From NCBI GenBank assembly GCA_026936325.1, contig JAPTHN010000013.1:13531415-13595414 (forward strand): a DNA stretch of 64,000 nucleotides, read 5' to 3'. Each line of letters begins with the position of its first letter. The stretch's first letter is position 1. Source of the DNA: Platynereis dumerilii. Its lineage: Eukaryota > Annelida > Polychaeta > Phyllodocida > Nereididae. This document shows, in pieces, positions 34,215 through 45,625 of the stretch. The notes under the pieces were generated by a model. It was not told the origin of the DNA. It saw only the letters and a program-made list of their open reading frames with translations, and made no database searches. A program made the translations under genes and the position numbers.

Positions 34215-35075
34215 CTTCTACTGATCTTAAACATTCACCTCCTGTAATATTTCACCTAAAGGCCTCGTAATATTCCAGAAGTACTAATATCCCTGCTTTG
34301 TAGGCCTAATGGACAGATCTTGGATTTTGACATTAAAAAACAAGACAACATCTTGGAGAGACTAACTGCTTCATTGTTCAGTATTGAAGCTTATTGAGTT
34401 GGTTTTTCGGTGGACCACTTTATATGGATTAGTATTAGTTTTGAAAGGAAAATATATGAACATTCTTACCTTCAAGAAGTGGAAGAAGCAATCAATTCAT
34501 GTCAACCTCTCTGAAAAGACAAACAGGAAACATAAGGACGGTTTAGACGGCATGGACATACACTAAAGTCATATGACAAGGAGCATAAGTGAATACATGT
34601 GCACATTTAGGATGAAGCTTTCGGGTCCACAGATGACAGACGAACGTTGTATCATTTGCTTTTATATCAATGGCAGTATGGATGGATTGATGATCAGCTT
34701 TATGTTCTGTTTGTATACAATTGGTAGGCTAATCATGATTGAAACAGCTGTCCAAGATAGACCAAGGTGATCTGACAAGAGCTGGATTTTACTGTGGACC
34801 CAGGAATTGGCAGCCTAGCACACTACCACTGGACCAACCCTCCACCCAGCATACTTTAGTATTTTCAGTCTCCATTGAATAATTAAGCATGATCCAGTGG
34901 ATACATTTTACCCTGAGGCTGAATTAGATGCATTAGCAGACTGGTTTACATGACTTGTTGGATGTGTACTCAGTAATACTACTCCCAGTACATGTACATC
35001 ATACAAACACAGATTGATATCTAGGTACTTAAATAAATTATTAGTATAATTGAAAAGAAGCTGAATAAGGTGCAA
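34215..35075. other. Left-arm-specific segment
   Basis: No partner is visible in the right arm, where about 42,775-43,000 holds the candidate-exon block instead. It includes a tRNA-like SINE head (34,779-34,850) and otherwise only chance frames of 60-65 codons. An insertion in the left arm, or loss in the right, would explain it. Confidence 0.45.
34779..34850 (-). mobile_element. tRNA-derived SINE head fragment
   Basis: On the minus strand it reads GGGTTGGTCCAGTGGTAGTG, with the perfect A box TGGTCCAGTGG (34,826-34,836), then GCTAGGCTGCCAATTCCTGG, typical of tRNA-derived SINEs. The B box is lost and no tail is identified, so it is a fragment at most. Confidence 0.55.
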
Positions 35076-35724
35076 ACATCTAAATTAGTAAAAGATAGGG
35101 TTCATTTGGCATTTCGATGACCTCACCTAGGTGATTTAAACAGACTGGGAGTTACTGCCAACCTTAGGGCCTTGGTTATGCTCTCTTCATCACTAAATAT
35201 TGGCCAGCTTTTCATTAAATCTTTTACTTCATGACTAAATATTGTCTTTATAATCAATATATGTTGTTCGTAAGATTAAATATGGTCTCAGAAGAATAAG
35301 CTTCATAATTTAGGATTAGGAGTAACTTTCCAATTTCTATCTACATTGATTAAAACTACATCAAAATCACAAACAAGGTCACTTTGAAGAAAATTGATGT
35401 ATGCAAAGGGGTGGTAAAGGATGTAAGAACGTGTAGGGCTACTTCCGACAGCTATGACAAAATACTAATTGGCAGTTATGACACACTATGAGGAAAACAT
35501 CTTGCAACTGTGGATGGATGAGTGAGGCTTTACGTCATGTATTTATGCACTTCGTAGGCTAATTAGGACAGGAGCAGGACACGACAATGAGGCAAAAGAT
35601 GATTGAAACAGTCTTGAAACTGTGGAAAGAGAAGCGAATCAAGAAAATGTTCAATGGGGGGAGGGCGTGTGTCCATTCATGAATGAAGCCATACAGCGTA
35701 TCATTTAATATATTAAAATTTTCC

Positions 35725-36150
35725 TTTTTTCATATCAAAATCTCTAGGCCCAATCGGAAGTAGAGATTTAAAGCCACCTCTGAATATGCTGCTGCAAACA
35801 TTAGTTTCGAAAAGTTCTTCGAGCAGTTTTTTCCTCACTCCTTGCCAAGACTAATTCATTCTGACTACACAATGTATTTTTCTCTTTTGCTACATGTTCT
35901 TCATTGTGATACTTCCACTAATGTTAACTAATATACCTAAACCCCAGGAGCACATAAGCTTTCGTATTTCATCCCTTGCATACGTGTACATTTGCACATC
36001 ACGAATATTCTATACGAGATAATTATTGTATTACAAGGAGATATAACCCAATAAGCTTTTATAATGCAAGCTCATGGCAAGCTTACGGCAAACATAATGC
36101 AAGCATGGATAAGATGCGTTGCATGCGTTTACTGTAAAAGTCTGCGGTAA
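35725..36150. other. Conserved island IV, with 211 bp identical between arms
   Basis: Positions 35,792-36,002 are identical to the reverse complement of 41,875-42,085, checked base by base. A further 69 bases to the left are identical too, separated by a 24-base segment present only in the right arm. From 36,003 to 36,150 about six changes occur, and by 36,230-36,490 the arms differ at more than 20% with indels. The island has no open frame of note. AT-rich words such as AACTAATATACCTAA and TTTGCACATCAC could hold homeodomain-type sites, but that is speculative. Confidence 0.7.
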
Positions 36151-36724
36151 TTTCTCCATCATCATGAGAAAAGTCTTCATTTATCGGTAAAGCGCAAATC
36201 AGTTAAAATGCTTGAAAGTCATGACATATCACTGTACACTTCACTGCATAGGCCTATTGCCACACAACACACAAATGTCTTGTGTTACCAGATATAAATT
36301 GTGAAACCTGGTCTTTCTTCATTTAGTCCTATATATTTTATTACACAATCCTGCTATTTCTTCTGAACTTTCACTTTATCTAGAAAGCCAAAGATTGGTA
36401 AGCAGGACTGTTGCAGGGTAAAACTATGTAGCTTACACTGCACTTGTTATATACACCCAAAGATTAACGTGTAACCATTCAGTAAAGGAGAATCGAGTAA
36501 TAAATATCAATAACCCTTTCAGCCATATTTTCAGCAAACTTGTAATATTGACAACCAATATTTTACAATGTATATAAGCCCATTTCCAAGCAAACCAACA
36601 TGTGAATACAGCATTGCTTTTCATGAGAGATTAGGAGATTTGTAATAGAAGCTAATCCGGTATACAAGTACCTATGCATGTGATTGTCCAATATTAGCTT
36701 ACCCGATATCATGCTGCTTTATGC

Positions 36725-37100
36725 TGTAGTTTTCATGCACCACAAAGCATGGGAATTGAATGATAATAGGCCTGAGAATAGGCATGAAAGATGCAAGGGA
36801 AGGCCAGCATCATACATGCAATTACTCAGGATATTTGGGTAAGTCCATACGAAGGCCAAGAAGTACATGTCGCTATGTTGCATTGTAGAAGGTCAATCTA
36901 AGGAAAATAGTTGTTTTGGAGGTGATTTTGAATGTCTCACACAATATTGGCCTTATCATTGTCAATTTTTTAAGAGACATGACAAGAAGAGAAAGGATGC
37001 AGACAAGTTAAAGGTTAGAGTTTAAATCCTGTATTCAAGCACTTTGGTTGGCTAGGTTAACCGGCCATGAAATAGAATTTAGGACCAGGCTAAGTAGCTT
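36725..37100 (+). repeat. Duplicated block G, copy 2
   Basis: Inside the left arm; matches 19,095-19,380 directly and 40,960-41,140 inverted (CATGCACCACAAAG, GAAAGATGCAAGGGAAGG). The arm copy is shortened relative to 19 kb and 40 kb, lacking the portion around the AATGTAATGG text. Confidence 0.65.
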
Positions 37101-37479
37101 ACGCACGACTCGCAAGGTATTGACAGATAATTGAGCTTATGTTCAGAGTAATAGTAAATGCAATTGTGCCCATTAAATTATTTGAAAGCAAAAAATTGGG
37201 GAATCATGTTTATCTGTACACCACATTTGGGTCTGTTAAGTGATGTCAATAAGACACATAATGAGTAAATTTGCTGACTTGCTGGTCTTGGAGTTTACCT
37301 TAAATTGGGAAATTGCATTTGCTGAGAATTAAAAGCATATCATGCTTGTCAAACAGTGATGAAGTTGCCATGAAAAGGTAAATCCAATGACATGTGGTTT
37401 GTAGAAAGAAATATCAACAAAGGTAGTCTCAAATGACTTTTAAAACATACTGACAATTCCCTACTTTATTCATGCACAA

Positions 37480-37822
37480 ATGTGGTATTCAAAGACTTTC
37501 ACTAACTTTAATGGCACACCAAACATTTGTGGTTCTTAGGGAATTTCTCTGAGTGTTGGAAAGCCGAATGTTTTATTCATGTGAAAGACATTTGCTTCGT
37601 CCCTATCCATCAGATTCACACGTTTTCTGACTTTGCACTGCTTGAAACGCTGAATTATTTATTTGTTATTAACCTTGGTTGTGTCGGCAGTGAAAATAGA
37701 AATTGAACAGACAGAAGTAGAAAGAAAGTTGAAAGAAATACAAATTAAGTTCACAAGGAGGTAGAAAGTACTAAGATTGAAAAGCTTTGAGTCCAGAAGG
37801 TGACAAAACACATTAAACTTTG
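37480..37822 (+). repeat. Conserved block E, copy 3 (left arm)
   Basis: Shows GGAATTTCTCTGAGTGTTGG, CACACGTTTTCTGACTTTGC and the open helix frame beginning VKIEIEQTEVERKLKEIQIK near 37,686. It is the innermost paired part of the left arm. Beyond 37,822 the two arms no longer align. Confidence 0.6.
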
Positions 37823-38104
37823 CTTTGTGACAGGGTAAAGACCACACAAATATCTTAAGATGACTTGTCTCAGCCATCCTCAGCCTGTACAGGTTTGCAA
37901 TACATTGAATGGGATGGATGGATTATTGGGCTTTATGTCCTGTAGGCCTATTATGTACTCGGGTAGGCTATGTGGGACAGTGGACAACAGCAATAAGCTG
38001 AGGGATGATTGAAACTGGTGTCAAATGTAGTGACTCAATTAGAGCACAATATTCCCCAAACTGAGCTGACCCCCATTCCATGAGTGGCCCCTTCACCGTA
38101 CTGG

Positions 38105-38420
38105 AGGGTTAGCTTATTTGGTATTCAAGGTTTGACAGGAGTCTTTATCGTTCTCCTTGTCAGTGTTGTCACCCTCACCCTGAATTCCAATGCATCTTCT
38201 TCAATTTGATTAAAAGCAGCTTCCACATTCCAGTAACTTTAATTTTATCTGAGACCTTAAATCTGGCAGCAAATTCCAAGCTTCATTGCGAAAGAGAAAG
38301 CTGAGTGATTGTGGTTTGAAATGGGACAACAATTGAATGAAGGAACAATCACAATCTGAACAGATTTCAAGGATATTGAAGCTATTTTTTTGCTCTTGTG
38401 AAGTAGTCTTTGAGTGTGGC
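38105..38420 (+). repeat. SINE-like repeat family A, copy 8
   Basis: Head GGAGGGTTAGCTTATTTGGT is a mutated form of the tRNA-like head at 16,757. The body TTTGATTAAAAGCAGCTTCC and AATGAAGGAACAATCAC is well kept. Confidence 0.7.
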
Positions 38421-38521
38421 ACCTTAAATTTTGCATCTGATGTACAGGAAATCCGCTACATTCATAAAAATAGTAAGTTTTAGCATCAAGAAAATCTGTC
38501 GCAATAGAAAAAAATACATCC

Positions 38522-38860
38522 ATGTTCTCCTTGTCAGTGTTGTCAGTGTTGCTACTGTGGCCTTGAATACCAATGTGTCTGTCTCAATTTGATAAAAAGC
38601 AGGTTCCGAATTCCTGCAATGGTAATTTTCTCTGACACCTTAAATCTGGCAGCAAATTCCAAGCTTCATTGCACAAGAGAAGGTTGTAGCAATTGAGTTA
38701 TTGTGGTTTGAAATGGAACAACAATTGAATGAAGGAACAATCAGAATGTGAATAGCTTTCCATAGCATTGAAGCTATTTGTTCTGTGTGAAGGTAGAGCA
38801 TCTTTCTCATGTCAAATTGCGCCTTGTATACGGTCAGTGGCAACATTTATTTTAGCATTT
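38522..38860 (+). repeat. SINE-like repeat family A, copy 9 (headless)
   Basis: Begins at GTTCTCCTTGTCAGTGTTG, about 40 bases into the family, and then follows the same order as copy 8. The two lie in tandem, so a local duplication is as likely as a second insertion. Confidence 0.65.
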
Positions 38861-39109
38861 GACGTCCAAGAAATCGGCCACATTCATGGAACTAGTTAGT
38901 TTTACCATCAAGAAAATCTATCGGGATAGAGTGAGTGAGTTTGTGTTTTAGGCTCCATCAGCACCGGTCTATCGATAGAAAAACCAGATAAGCCTACCAG
39001 ATGTCTAACATAACAACACAAATACTCTTGATGGTATATACCATCTCGACTGTGGCAAGCTGACCCTCTACATCTCCTTGACTTCTACAACGATTCATCA
39101 AAAAGGTAA

Positions 39110-39490
39110 ACATTGGATAGCCTTTAGAGGTTAAAGTGGCTTTAACTTGGCCAAAATGCTCTGTTTGTACTGACACCAAGTTGGTTTTTTCTGTTTGTCA
39201 GACCCCTTGTTCAAAATTATAAAACTGACGGTTTCCTTCAGCAAAGATATGCACCTTCAAGTTTCTGTTCAGTGCCGTTGAACACAATATTGAGTGCATT
39301 GGTCAATCCAAATTCTACCCACGTAGTAGCTAACCGCTTGAAATCCCCTGAAGCCGCAACCCAAAACTTTCCTCAGGGGAATTCATGATGAAAGCTTTCA
39401 GGGCTTCATGGCTGAGAAGGGTATTACAGGAAGGAGTCAGCAAAATTATTAGGATCAGCAGCTAAGTGTCAAGGATTATGATACATTGCG
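39110..39490 (-). repeat. Duplicated block F, copy 3
   Basis: Reverse complement of block F at 18,690-19,080, including GGGTTGCGGCTTCAGGGG and TTGGTGTCAGTACAAACAG. The frame that is open at 18.7 kb is interrupted here (the CTTGACACTTAGCTG form holds a stop). Confidence 0.65.
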
Positions 39491-39532
39491 AATATCAAGT
39501 ACGTAGGGCATGGGTGTCTATGTGGATGAACT

Positions 39533-39870
39533 TTAATGTATTTTCTCACCTCCGGACTCAAAGCCTTTCAATCTTTGTACCTTCTATCTTCTTTTGAACT
39601 TAATTTGTATTTCCTTCAACTTTCTTTCAACTTCTCTCTGTTCAATTTCCATTTTCACTGCTGACACACCCAAGGTTAATAACAAATAAATAATTCAGCG
39701 TTTCAAGCAGTGCAAAGTCAGAAGACGTGTGAATCTGATGGATAGGGCTGGAGCAAATGTCTTTCACATGAATAAAACATTTCCGCTCTTCAACACTTAG
39801 AGAAATTCCCTAAGAAGCACAAATGTTTTGTGTGCCATTAAAGTTTGTAAGAGTCTTTGAATACCAGCTT
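39533..39870 (-). repeat. Conserved block E, copy 4 (right arm)
   Basis: Minus-strand copy with the intact short frame VKMEIEQREVERKLKEIQIK and the same flanking text. Among the three intact versions, changes within the frame alter S/T/R and A/T/K at two sites and keep the rest, which is suggestive but too few for a coding test. Confidence 0.6.
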
Positions 39871-40299
39871 TGTGCTTGAACAAAGTAGGGAATGGTCAGT
39901 ATGCTTTGTTTTAGAGCAAAGTCATTTGAGAGTACCTTTGCTGATATTTCTTTCTATAAACTGCATGTCATTGGATTTACCTTTTCATGGCAACTTCATC
40001 ACTGTTTGACAAGCATGATATGCTTTTAATTCTCAGCAAATCCAATTTCCCAATTTAAGGTAAACTCCCAATCCAGCATGTAAGCAAATTTACTCGTTAT
40101 GCATCTTATTGACATCACTTGACAGACCCAAATATATGGTGTACATATGAACATGATCACCTCATTTTTTGCTTTCATATAATTCAATGGCAACAATTGC
40201 ATTTACTATTACTATGAATATATATATGCTCAATTATCTGTCAATTTCTTGCATATGAGTCGTGCGTAAGCTACTTAGCCTACTCATGAACTGTCATAT

Positions 40300-41140
40300 C
40301 AATGTCAGTCATTTTGATTGGTGGTTTATGTGCTAAGGGGCCACCTAGTGGAAATGCTTGGAACACTAATCCCATGTGGCGGAAGGAGCCATTACATTCT
40401 TAAGGCGTGCATGTGAAATGACAGCTTATTGCTTGGCTGCATTTAAGGGTGACTGAACATGCCCTCTCAATGTATCAATAGCCTTAAATCTCCTTTGGAG
40501 GTCAAGCTAACACCTCAGTGACCTTCATTGAATTGCTAATAGTCTATGTTGTTGAAGAGGTGGTTCATTACTTGGACGAGTTGGACACGCCAGTTGAAGT
40601 AAAAGTGTTAAGTTCTACTCTCGATTGATATGAAGATGGGTTTTATGCGCCCTATTTAAGATATTTTATGATGGGAGGCTGAAAAATCGAAATATGGATA
40701 CAAATTTGCGTATTTTGATTTTCAAAGGCTTTCCTGCGATTTCAGTTGATAAACTGTCTTGAGAATAGTGATTGCTCAGTTGCTAACACTTTATAGGTTT
40801 CCAATGACAGGGTCCTAAATTCTGTTCCCAGGTGCTCTCAAAGTGCTTAAATACAGAACTTTATCACATTCTTACCAATCTTGATACGTCAATGTTGTAA
40901 GACACGTGATATGGCCAGTCTTGTGAGAGATATTTAAAATCAAATCCATGACTACCATTTTCCTTGACCTTCAACAATGCAAAATAGCCACATGCACTTG
41001 CAGGCCTGTGTTTGGACTTACCCATATATCCTGTATAATTACATGTATGATGCTTCCCTTCCCTTGCATCTTTCATGCCTTTCATCATGGCTATTCTCAG
41101 GCCTATTCTCGTTCAATTCTCCTCCTTTGTGGTGCATGAA
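40300..41140 (-). repeat. Duplicated block G, copy 3
   Basis: Minus-strand copy matching nearly all of 19,095-19,900, including the CATGGGATTAGTGTTCCAAG text near 40,365. It is more complete than its left-arm partner at 36.7 kb. Confidence 0.65.
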
Positions 41141-41734
41141 AAGTACAGCATGATATCATGTAAGCCAATATTGGACAATCACATGCGTACTTGTATTCCG
41201 GATTAGCTTCTATTACAAATCTCCTAATCCCTCATGAAAAGCCCTCATGAAAAGCAATGCTGTATTGACATGTTGTTTTGCTTAGAAATAGGCTTATGTA
41301 CATTGTAAAATATTGGTTGTCAACATTACCAGTTTGCTGGAACTGCTGTAGGGCTGAAAGGGTTGTTGATTTCTATAACTCAGTACTCGATTCTCCTTTA
41401 CTGAATGTAAATCTGGTAATCTTTGGGTGTATATTACCAAATCTAGTGGAAGCTACATACCCTGCAACAGTCCTGCATACCAATCTCTGTCTTTTTGGAT
41501 AATATGAAAGTGAAGAAGAAAAAAAACAGGATTGTGTAATAAAAGACATACCTACAATGAAGAAAGACCAGATCACACAAATTATATCTGATGACACAAT
41601 ACATTTGTGTGGCAATAGGCCTATTCAACTGGTATAGTATATTGGTCATCTTTCATGACTTACAAACATTTCAGCTGATTTATGCTTTACCGATAAATGA
41701 AGACTTTTTTCATGATGACGAAGAAATTACCACA

Positions 41735-42190
41735 GACTTTTACAGTAAATGCATGCAACGCATCTTATCCATGCTTGCATTATGTTTGCCATAAGCTTGC
41801 CATGAGCTTGCATTATAAAAGCTTATTGAGTTATATCTCCTCGTAATACAATAATTATCTCGTATAGAATATTTGTGATGTGCAAATGTACACGTATGCA
41901 AGGGATGAAATACGAAAGCTTATGTGCTCCTGGGGTTTAGGTATATTAGTTAACATTAGTGGAAGTATCACAATGAAGAACATGTAGCAAAAGAGAAAAA
42001 TACATTGTGTAGTCAGAATGAATTAGTCTTGGCAAGGAGTGAGGAAAAAACTGCTCGAAGAACTTTTCGAAACTAATGTTTGCAGATAGTTCACGATGTG
42101 ACAGATCCCAGCAGCATATTCAGAGGTGGCTTTAAATCTCTACTTCCGATTGGGCCTAGAGATTTTGATATGAAAAAAGGAAAATTGTAA
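41735..42190. other. Conserved island IV, right-arm copy
   Basis: Contains 41,875-42,085, identical to the left arm, plus 42,112-42,180, also identical after a 24-base segment found only here. See 35,725 for details. Confidence 0.7.
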
Positions 42191-42858
42191 TATATTAAAT
42201 GATACACTGTATGTCTTCATTCATGAATGGACACACGCCCTCCCCCCAATCAACATTTTCTTGATCCGCTCCTGTGTCCTCAGTTGCAAGATGTTTTTCC
42301 TCATAATGTGTCGTAACTGCCACTTAGTATTTTGTCCTGGCTGTCGGAAGTACATGTTCTTACTGAGACAGATCCATATCTATACAGTCACGTCCTTCGC
42401 CATTCCTCTGCCATTTCTACATCAATTTTCTTCAAAGTGACCTTGTTTGTGATTTTGATGTAGTTTTAGTCAATGGAGATAGCAATTGGAAAGTTACTCC
42501 CAGTCCTAAGTTATGAAGCGAAATCTGCTGAGACCATATTTAATCTTACGAACAACATTTATTGATTGTAAAAACAATATTTAGTCATGAAATACCAGAT
42601 TTAATGAAAAGGTGGCCAATATATAGTGATATAGAGACCAAAACCAAGGTCAGGATACTAGCAGTAACTCCGTGCTTGTTTAAATCAGCTGTAAGGTCAG
42701 CTAAATGTCAAATTGACCATGTATTTGGCTAATTTAGATGTTTGCACCTAATTCAGCTTCTTTACAAATATATGATTTTTTTATCTACGTGTATGTCTGT
42801 AGTTCTCTTAACCAAATTGTATCTGTACCATACTCATGTTTCCTGTTTTTCTGTTCAG

Positions 42859-42899
42859 ATAGGTCGACATGACCTGAGTGCTTTTCTCACTTTTAGAAG
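42859..42899 (+). other. Candidate 41-nt exon (or steroid-receptor-type site), copy 2
   Basis: Preceded by TTTTTCTGTTCAG and followed by GTAAGAAC, as in copy 1 at 3,254. The sequence around it also pairs with 3,205-3,375, including CCTGGAAGCCTAATTGTGGG downstream, so the whole block was duplicated. It lies at a place with no counterpart in the left arm. Confidence 0.35.
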
Positions 42900-43075
42900 G
42901 TAAGAACAATTCATTTCTTTTCCTCTCAAAATTGCAGCTTATCCGTAGATAGATAGGTATGATAAGTCCTGCCCTGGAAGCCTAATTGTGGGTGCTCAAG
43001 TCTCATTGTATGCAATATAAGACGCCAGATAAAACCAGCAGATTTATAAGGAAGCCAATAAAAATCAGATCAGAT

Positions 43076-44320
43076 TTCAGATTTCAGATTTTTTATTTTC
43101 TCTCAGAGCAAAATATTAACATACATATGAAGATAAAAAAGACAAAAAAAACTCCAAGATGGGTGACCCCTTTAAGACATCTGTGATGTCGCTGTCAAGG
43201 GGCCACCCCCCCCCCCCCCCCAAAGATAAGAGAGAAAACATAATAAAAATACTAGTGACACTGTAGAAACACTTTTTTTTTTAACTTTCATGCAGTCAGA
43301 GAGGATGTGGAATTACAGTGATAGCTATTTTCTCTAGATACTTTAGTTATGAACGACAATTGATAATTAAAGAGTTAGTTAGCCAATCCATTTCTCTTGA
43401 TGTAGTGAAAATGATAAAAAAAAAATAAAAATAAAAAATTGAAAAAAAAGGCACTAATCAACCCACACGGTTACAAATAAAACAATCTTGAACAGAGCAA
43501 TTTTCATTATATGACTGAATAAAATTGTGTTTTATATAATTTTTAAATCCATCTAACCTGTGAGTAAAAATTTTAGACTTAAAATTTGGATTCATTTCAT
43601 TGTAAATTTTTGGAAATTTATATGATATGCAGTTTCTTGCAAATTCGTGGCTCACAGCAGGCAGACGATAGATACGTCCAAGACGTTCATTAGCGTTGAA
43701 CACATGTGTATTTCTCTGTAGCATTTCAGACAAAAAATAATCAGGTAAAGTGTTGTTTACAAATTTAAAACAAAACTTCAAGTCATGCAGTGCACACAGG
43801 TCTTGTACCTTAAGAATTTTCAACTGTTTAAAGAGTGGACTAGTATGAGCATTGTATTTACTTTTTGTAATTACTCTGACTGCTTTTTTCTGTAATTTTA
43901 AAATTGTATTACAAAAATAGATATTTAAAAGTGCCCTAGATGGTAGAACATTTTTCATCTTATTCATCACCCCTATTGTCCGTGATATTTTCTTAGCCAC
44001 ATTGTCAATGTGGGAATCCCACTTAAGATTTTGATGCAGATAAATGCCAAGAAAATTGAAAGCTTCAGCAAATTCAACTTCAGTTCGTCTATTGTAAGTG
44101 TTGGAAAATTCACAAGTCTTCTCGCTGTATGAAACATCATAGCTTTAGTTTTTTGAACATTTAATGAAAGCCTATTGAGTTTCATCCAATTTGATATGCC
44201 ATCCAGTTCATCATTTAGATTAATGCAATCATTATGGTTCCATTGAACATTCAGAGTTGCACATAAAGTTGTGTCATCCGCATACAATATTGGGTGGAAG
44301 TAATTTGAATTTATCAATGG
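43076..44320 (-). mobile_element. 5'-truncated LINE, CR1/jockey-like, right arm only
   Basis: Minus-strand translation begins near the reverse transcriptase catalytic motif (YADDTTL at about 44,275), continues SNWMKLNRLSLNVQKTKAM, then in another frame AKKISRTIGVMNKMKNVLPS and ends ENCSVQDCFICNRVG at 43,458. One frame change lies near 43,990, and the segment normally holding the (L)xPHLxYxxxxWG motif is missing before LKLQKKAVRVI. The 3' end is a short TCTGAAA repeat at 43,076-43,090, as in CR1-like elements. The left arm at about 34,130 reads CAACCATTGATCTGATTTTT without it. Confidence 0.85.
43206..43221 (+). repeat. Poly-C run of 16 bases
   Basis: Uninterrupted C run in the 3' untranslated part of the LINE, a G run on the element's own strand. 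Confidence 0.9.
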
Positions 44321-44655
44321 TTGCAGACACGTAGGGCTTCTTTATCATATTTGGTTACACTTCTCAAATGGATACGATTAATCATACCACAAGGCAAACA
44401 TGTATAGTACATGTACTACACTCTCAATCATAAAATATTGAATATACACTCAACGGTTCAAAAATGCAACACTTGATTTTTGCCCAAACTATTTTGATAT
44501 TTTGGTCAAGACCTATTACATGCATATTGTATTGGTTCCATCGCCAACAAGCATTTTTGCCAAAAATAGTTTTAGCATGATCATTTCTTGTTACTTTTGG
44601 TAAATTTTCATTGTTTATCACATCTGGCATTTGAGTTTTTGTGTCAGGGACCATT

Positions 44656-45044
44656 CAGAATTTATGACTGGGGGGAGTGGGAGTTTTGGCCGAGGGGGTA
44701 CTAACTTTTCACACGTGTTTCAAGGGGGGTACTAATTTTTGACAAGATATCCAAGGGGGGTGAGAAAATTTTACAAAACATATATGTAATAAAACACGCA
44801 TACACTCAGTTTATTCACGCTTTTTTACGCGCAAAAGTCCGCGAATCTGTACGCGCGACTGTACAAGGGGCACATGTATAACAATATAGGTATGTATTGC
44901 TTTGTATGTCGAGGGGGGGGGTTACTAAAAATCCGCATGAATCCTAGGGGTGGGGTACTAAAAATCCGCATGAATCTCAAGGGGGGTATCAATTTTTGAC
45001 GGGAAGTTCTGACAAAACTCGCACCCCCCCAGTCATAAATTCTG
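44656..45044. mobile_element. Small palindromic-end element (MITE-like) with G/C-run repeats
   Basis: Perfect inverted termini CAGAATTTATGACTGGGGGG bound 389 bp. Inside, short repeats such as GGGGGTACTAA and ACTAAAAATCCGCATGAATC recur two to five times in either sense. No transposase and no clear target duplication were found, so family is open. It lies in right-arm-only sequence. Confidence 0.65.
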
Positions 45045-45489
45045 CTCCATGCAGGCAGGGAAGGTATGAGATTGATTAGTGATAGTGTTTCATTAAAAGG
45101 ATAACTACACCCCCCCCCCACAGAATATCTAATGGTCATCTTCTTATATCATACGTTCTTTCAGATCATATTTGCTATAAGTCAGCTTTAACAGTGACGA
45201 CAGTACCTGATTAACTAATTTTTATGTGTTTGCATAGTTATCCAGGGAATTGAGGACTTTAAATTACAATGTAGTTCCGAAGGTCTCAAATTGCTTGGTG
45301 TATTATTCGTGGTCAGTTGTCGAATTACCATATTTCCCAATTAACTTTCTTAATCCTCATGAATGCACTAAAATGGAAGTTAGGAATGTAGATTTCATGG
45401 GTAAATTACATTATCATAACTGTTTAAGCTTGATCATTAGTTTAATGTTATGAATTAGAGTTTAGTCATGTTTAGACAAACCATTATTT

Positions 45490-45625
45490 ACAATGGGGTT
45501 GGGGTCGTGGGTTGGGGTCGTGGGTTGGGGTCGTGGGTTGGGGTCGTGGGTTGGGGTCGTGGGTTGGGGTCGTGGGTTGGGGTCGTGGGTTGGGGTCCTG
45601 GGTTGGGGTCCTGGGTTGGGGTCTG
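45490..45625 (+). repeat. G-rich minisatellite, 14-bp unit
   Basis: About nine units of GGGGTCGTGGGTTG, the last ones with GGGTCC in place of GGGTCG. The strand holds many G3-G4 runs at short spacing, so it could fold as a G-quadruplex. It is translated in one frame as a Gly/Val/Trp repeat, which is an artefact. Absent from the left arm. Confidence 0.95.

Larger units (their letters stand above)
28000..37822 (+). repeat. Giant inverted repeat, left arm
   Basis: Sequence here can be followed, with gaps, as the reverse complement of 39,533-56,045. Checkpoints include 28,620 with 55,480; 29,701 with 54,480; 31,050 with 49,960; 32,040 with 48,900; 33,340 with 46,470; 34,150 with 43,060; 35,370 with 42,420; 36,000 with 41,880; and 37,660 with 39,690. 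Divergence varies from none to more than 20% by eye. No gene is recognised in the arm. Confidence 0.9.
37823..39532. repeat. Loop of the giant inverted repeat
   Basis: About 1.7 kb not paired between the arms. It is itself built from repeats: two SINE-like family A copies (38,105-38,420 and 38,522-38,860) and, on the minus strand, block F with its neighbour (39,040-39,490). No unique gene-like sequence was seen. Confidence 0.7.
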
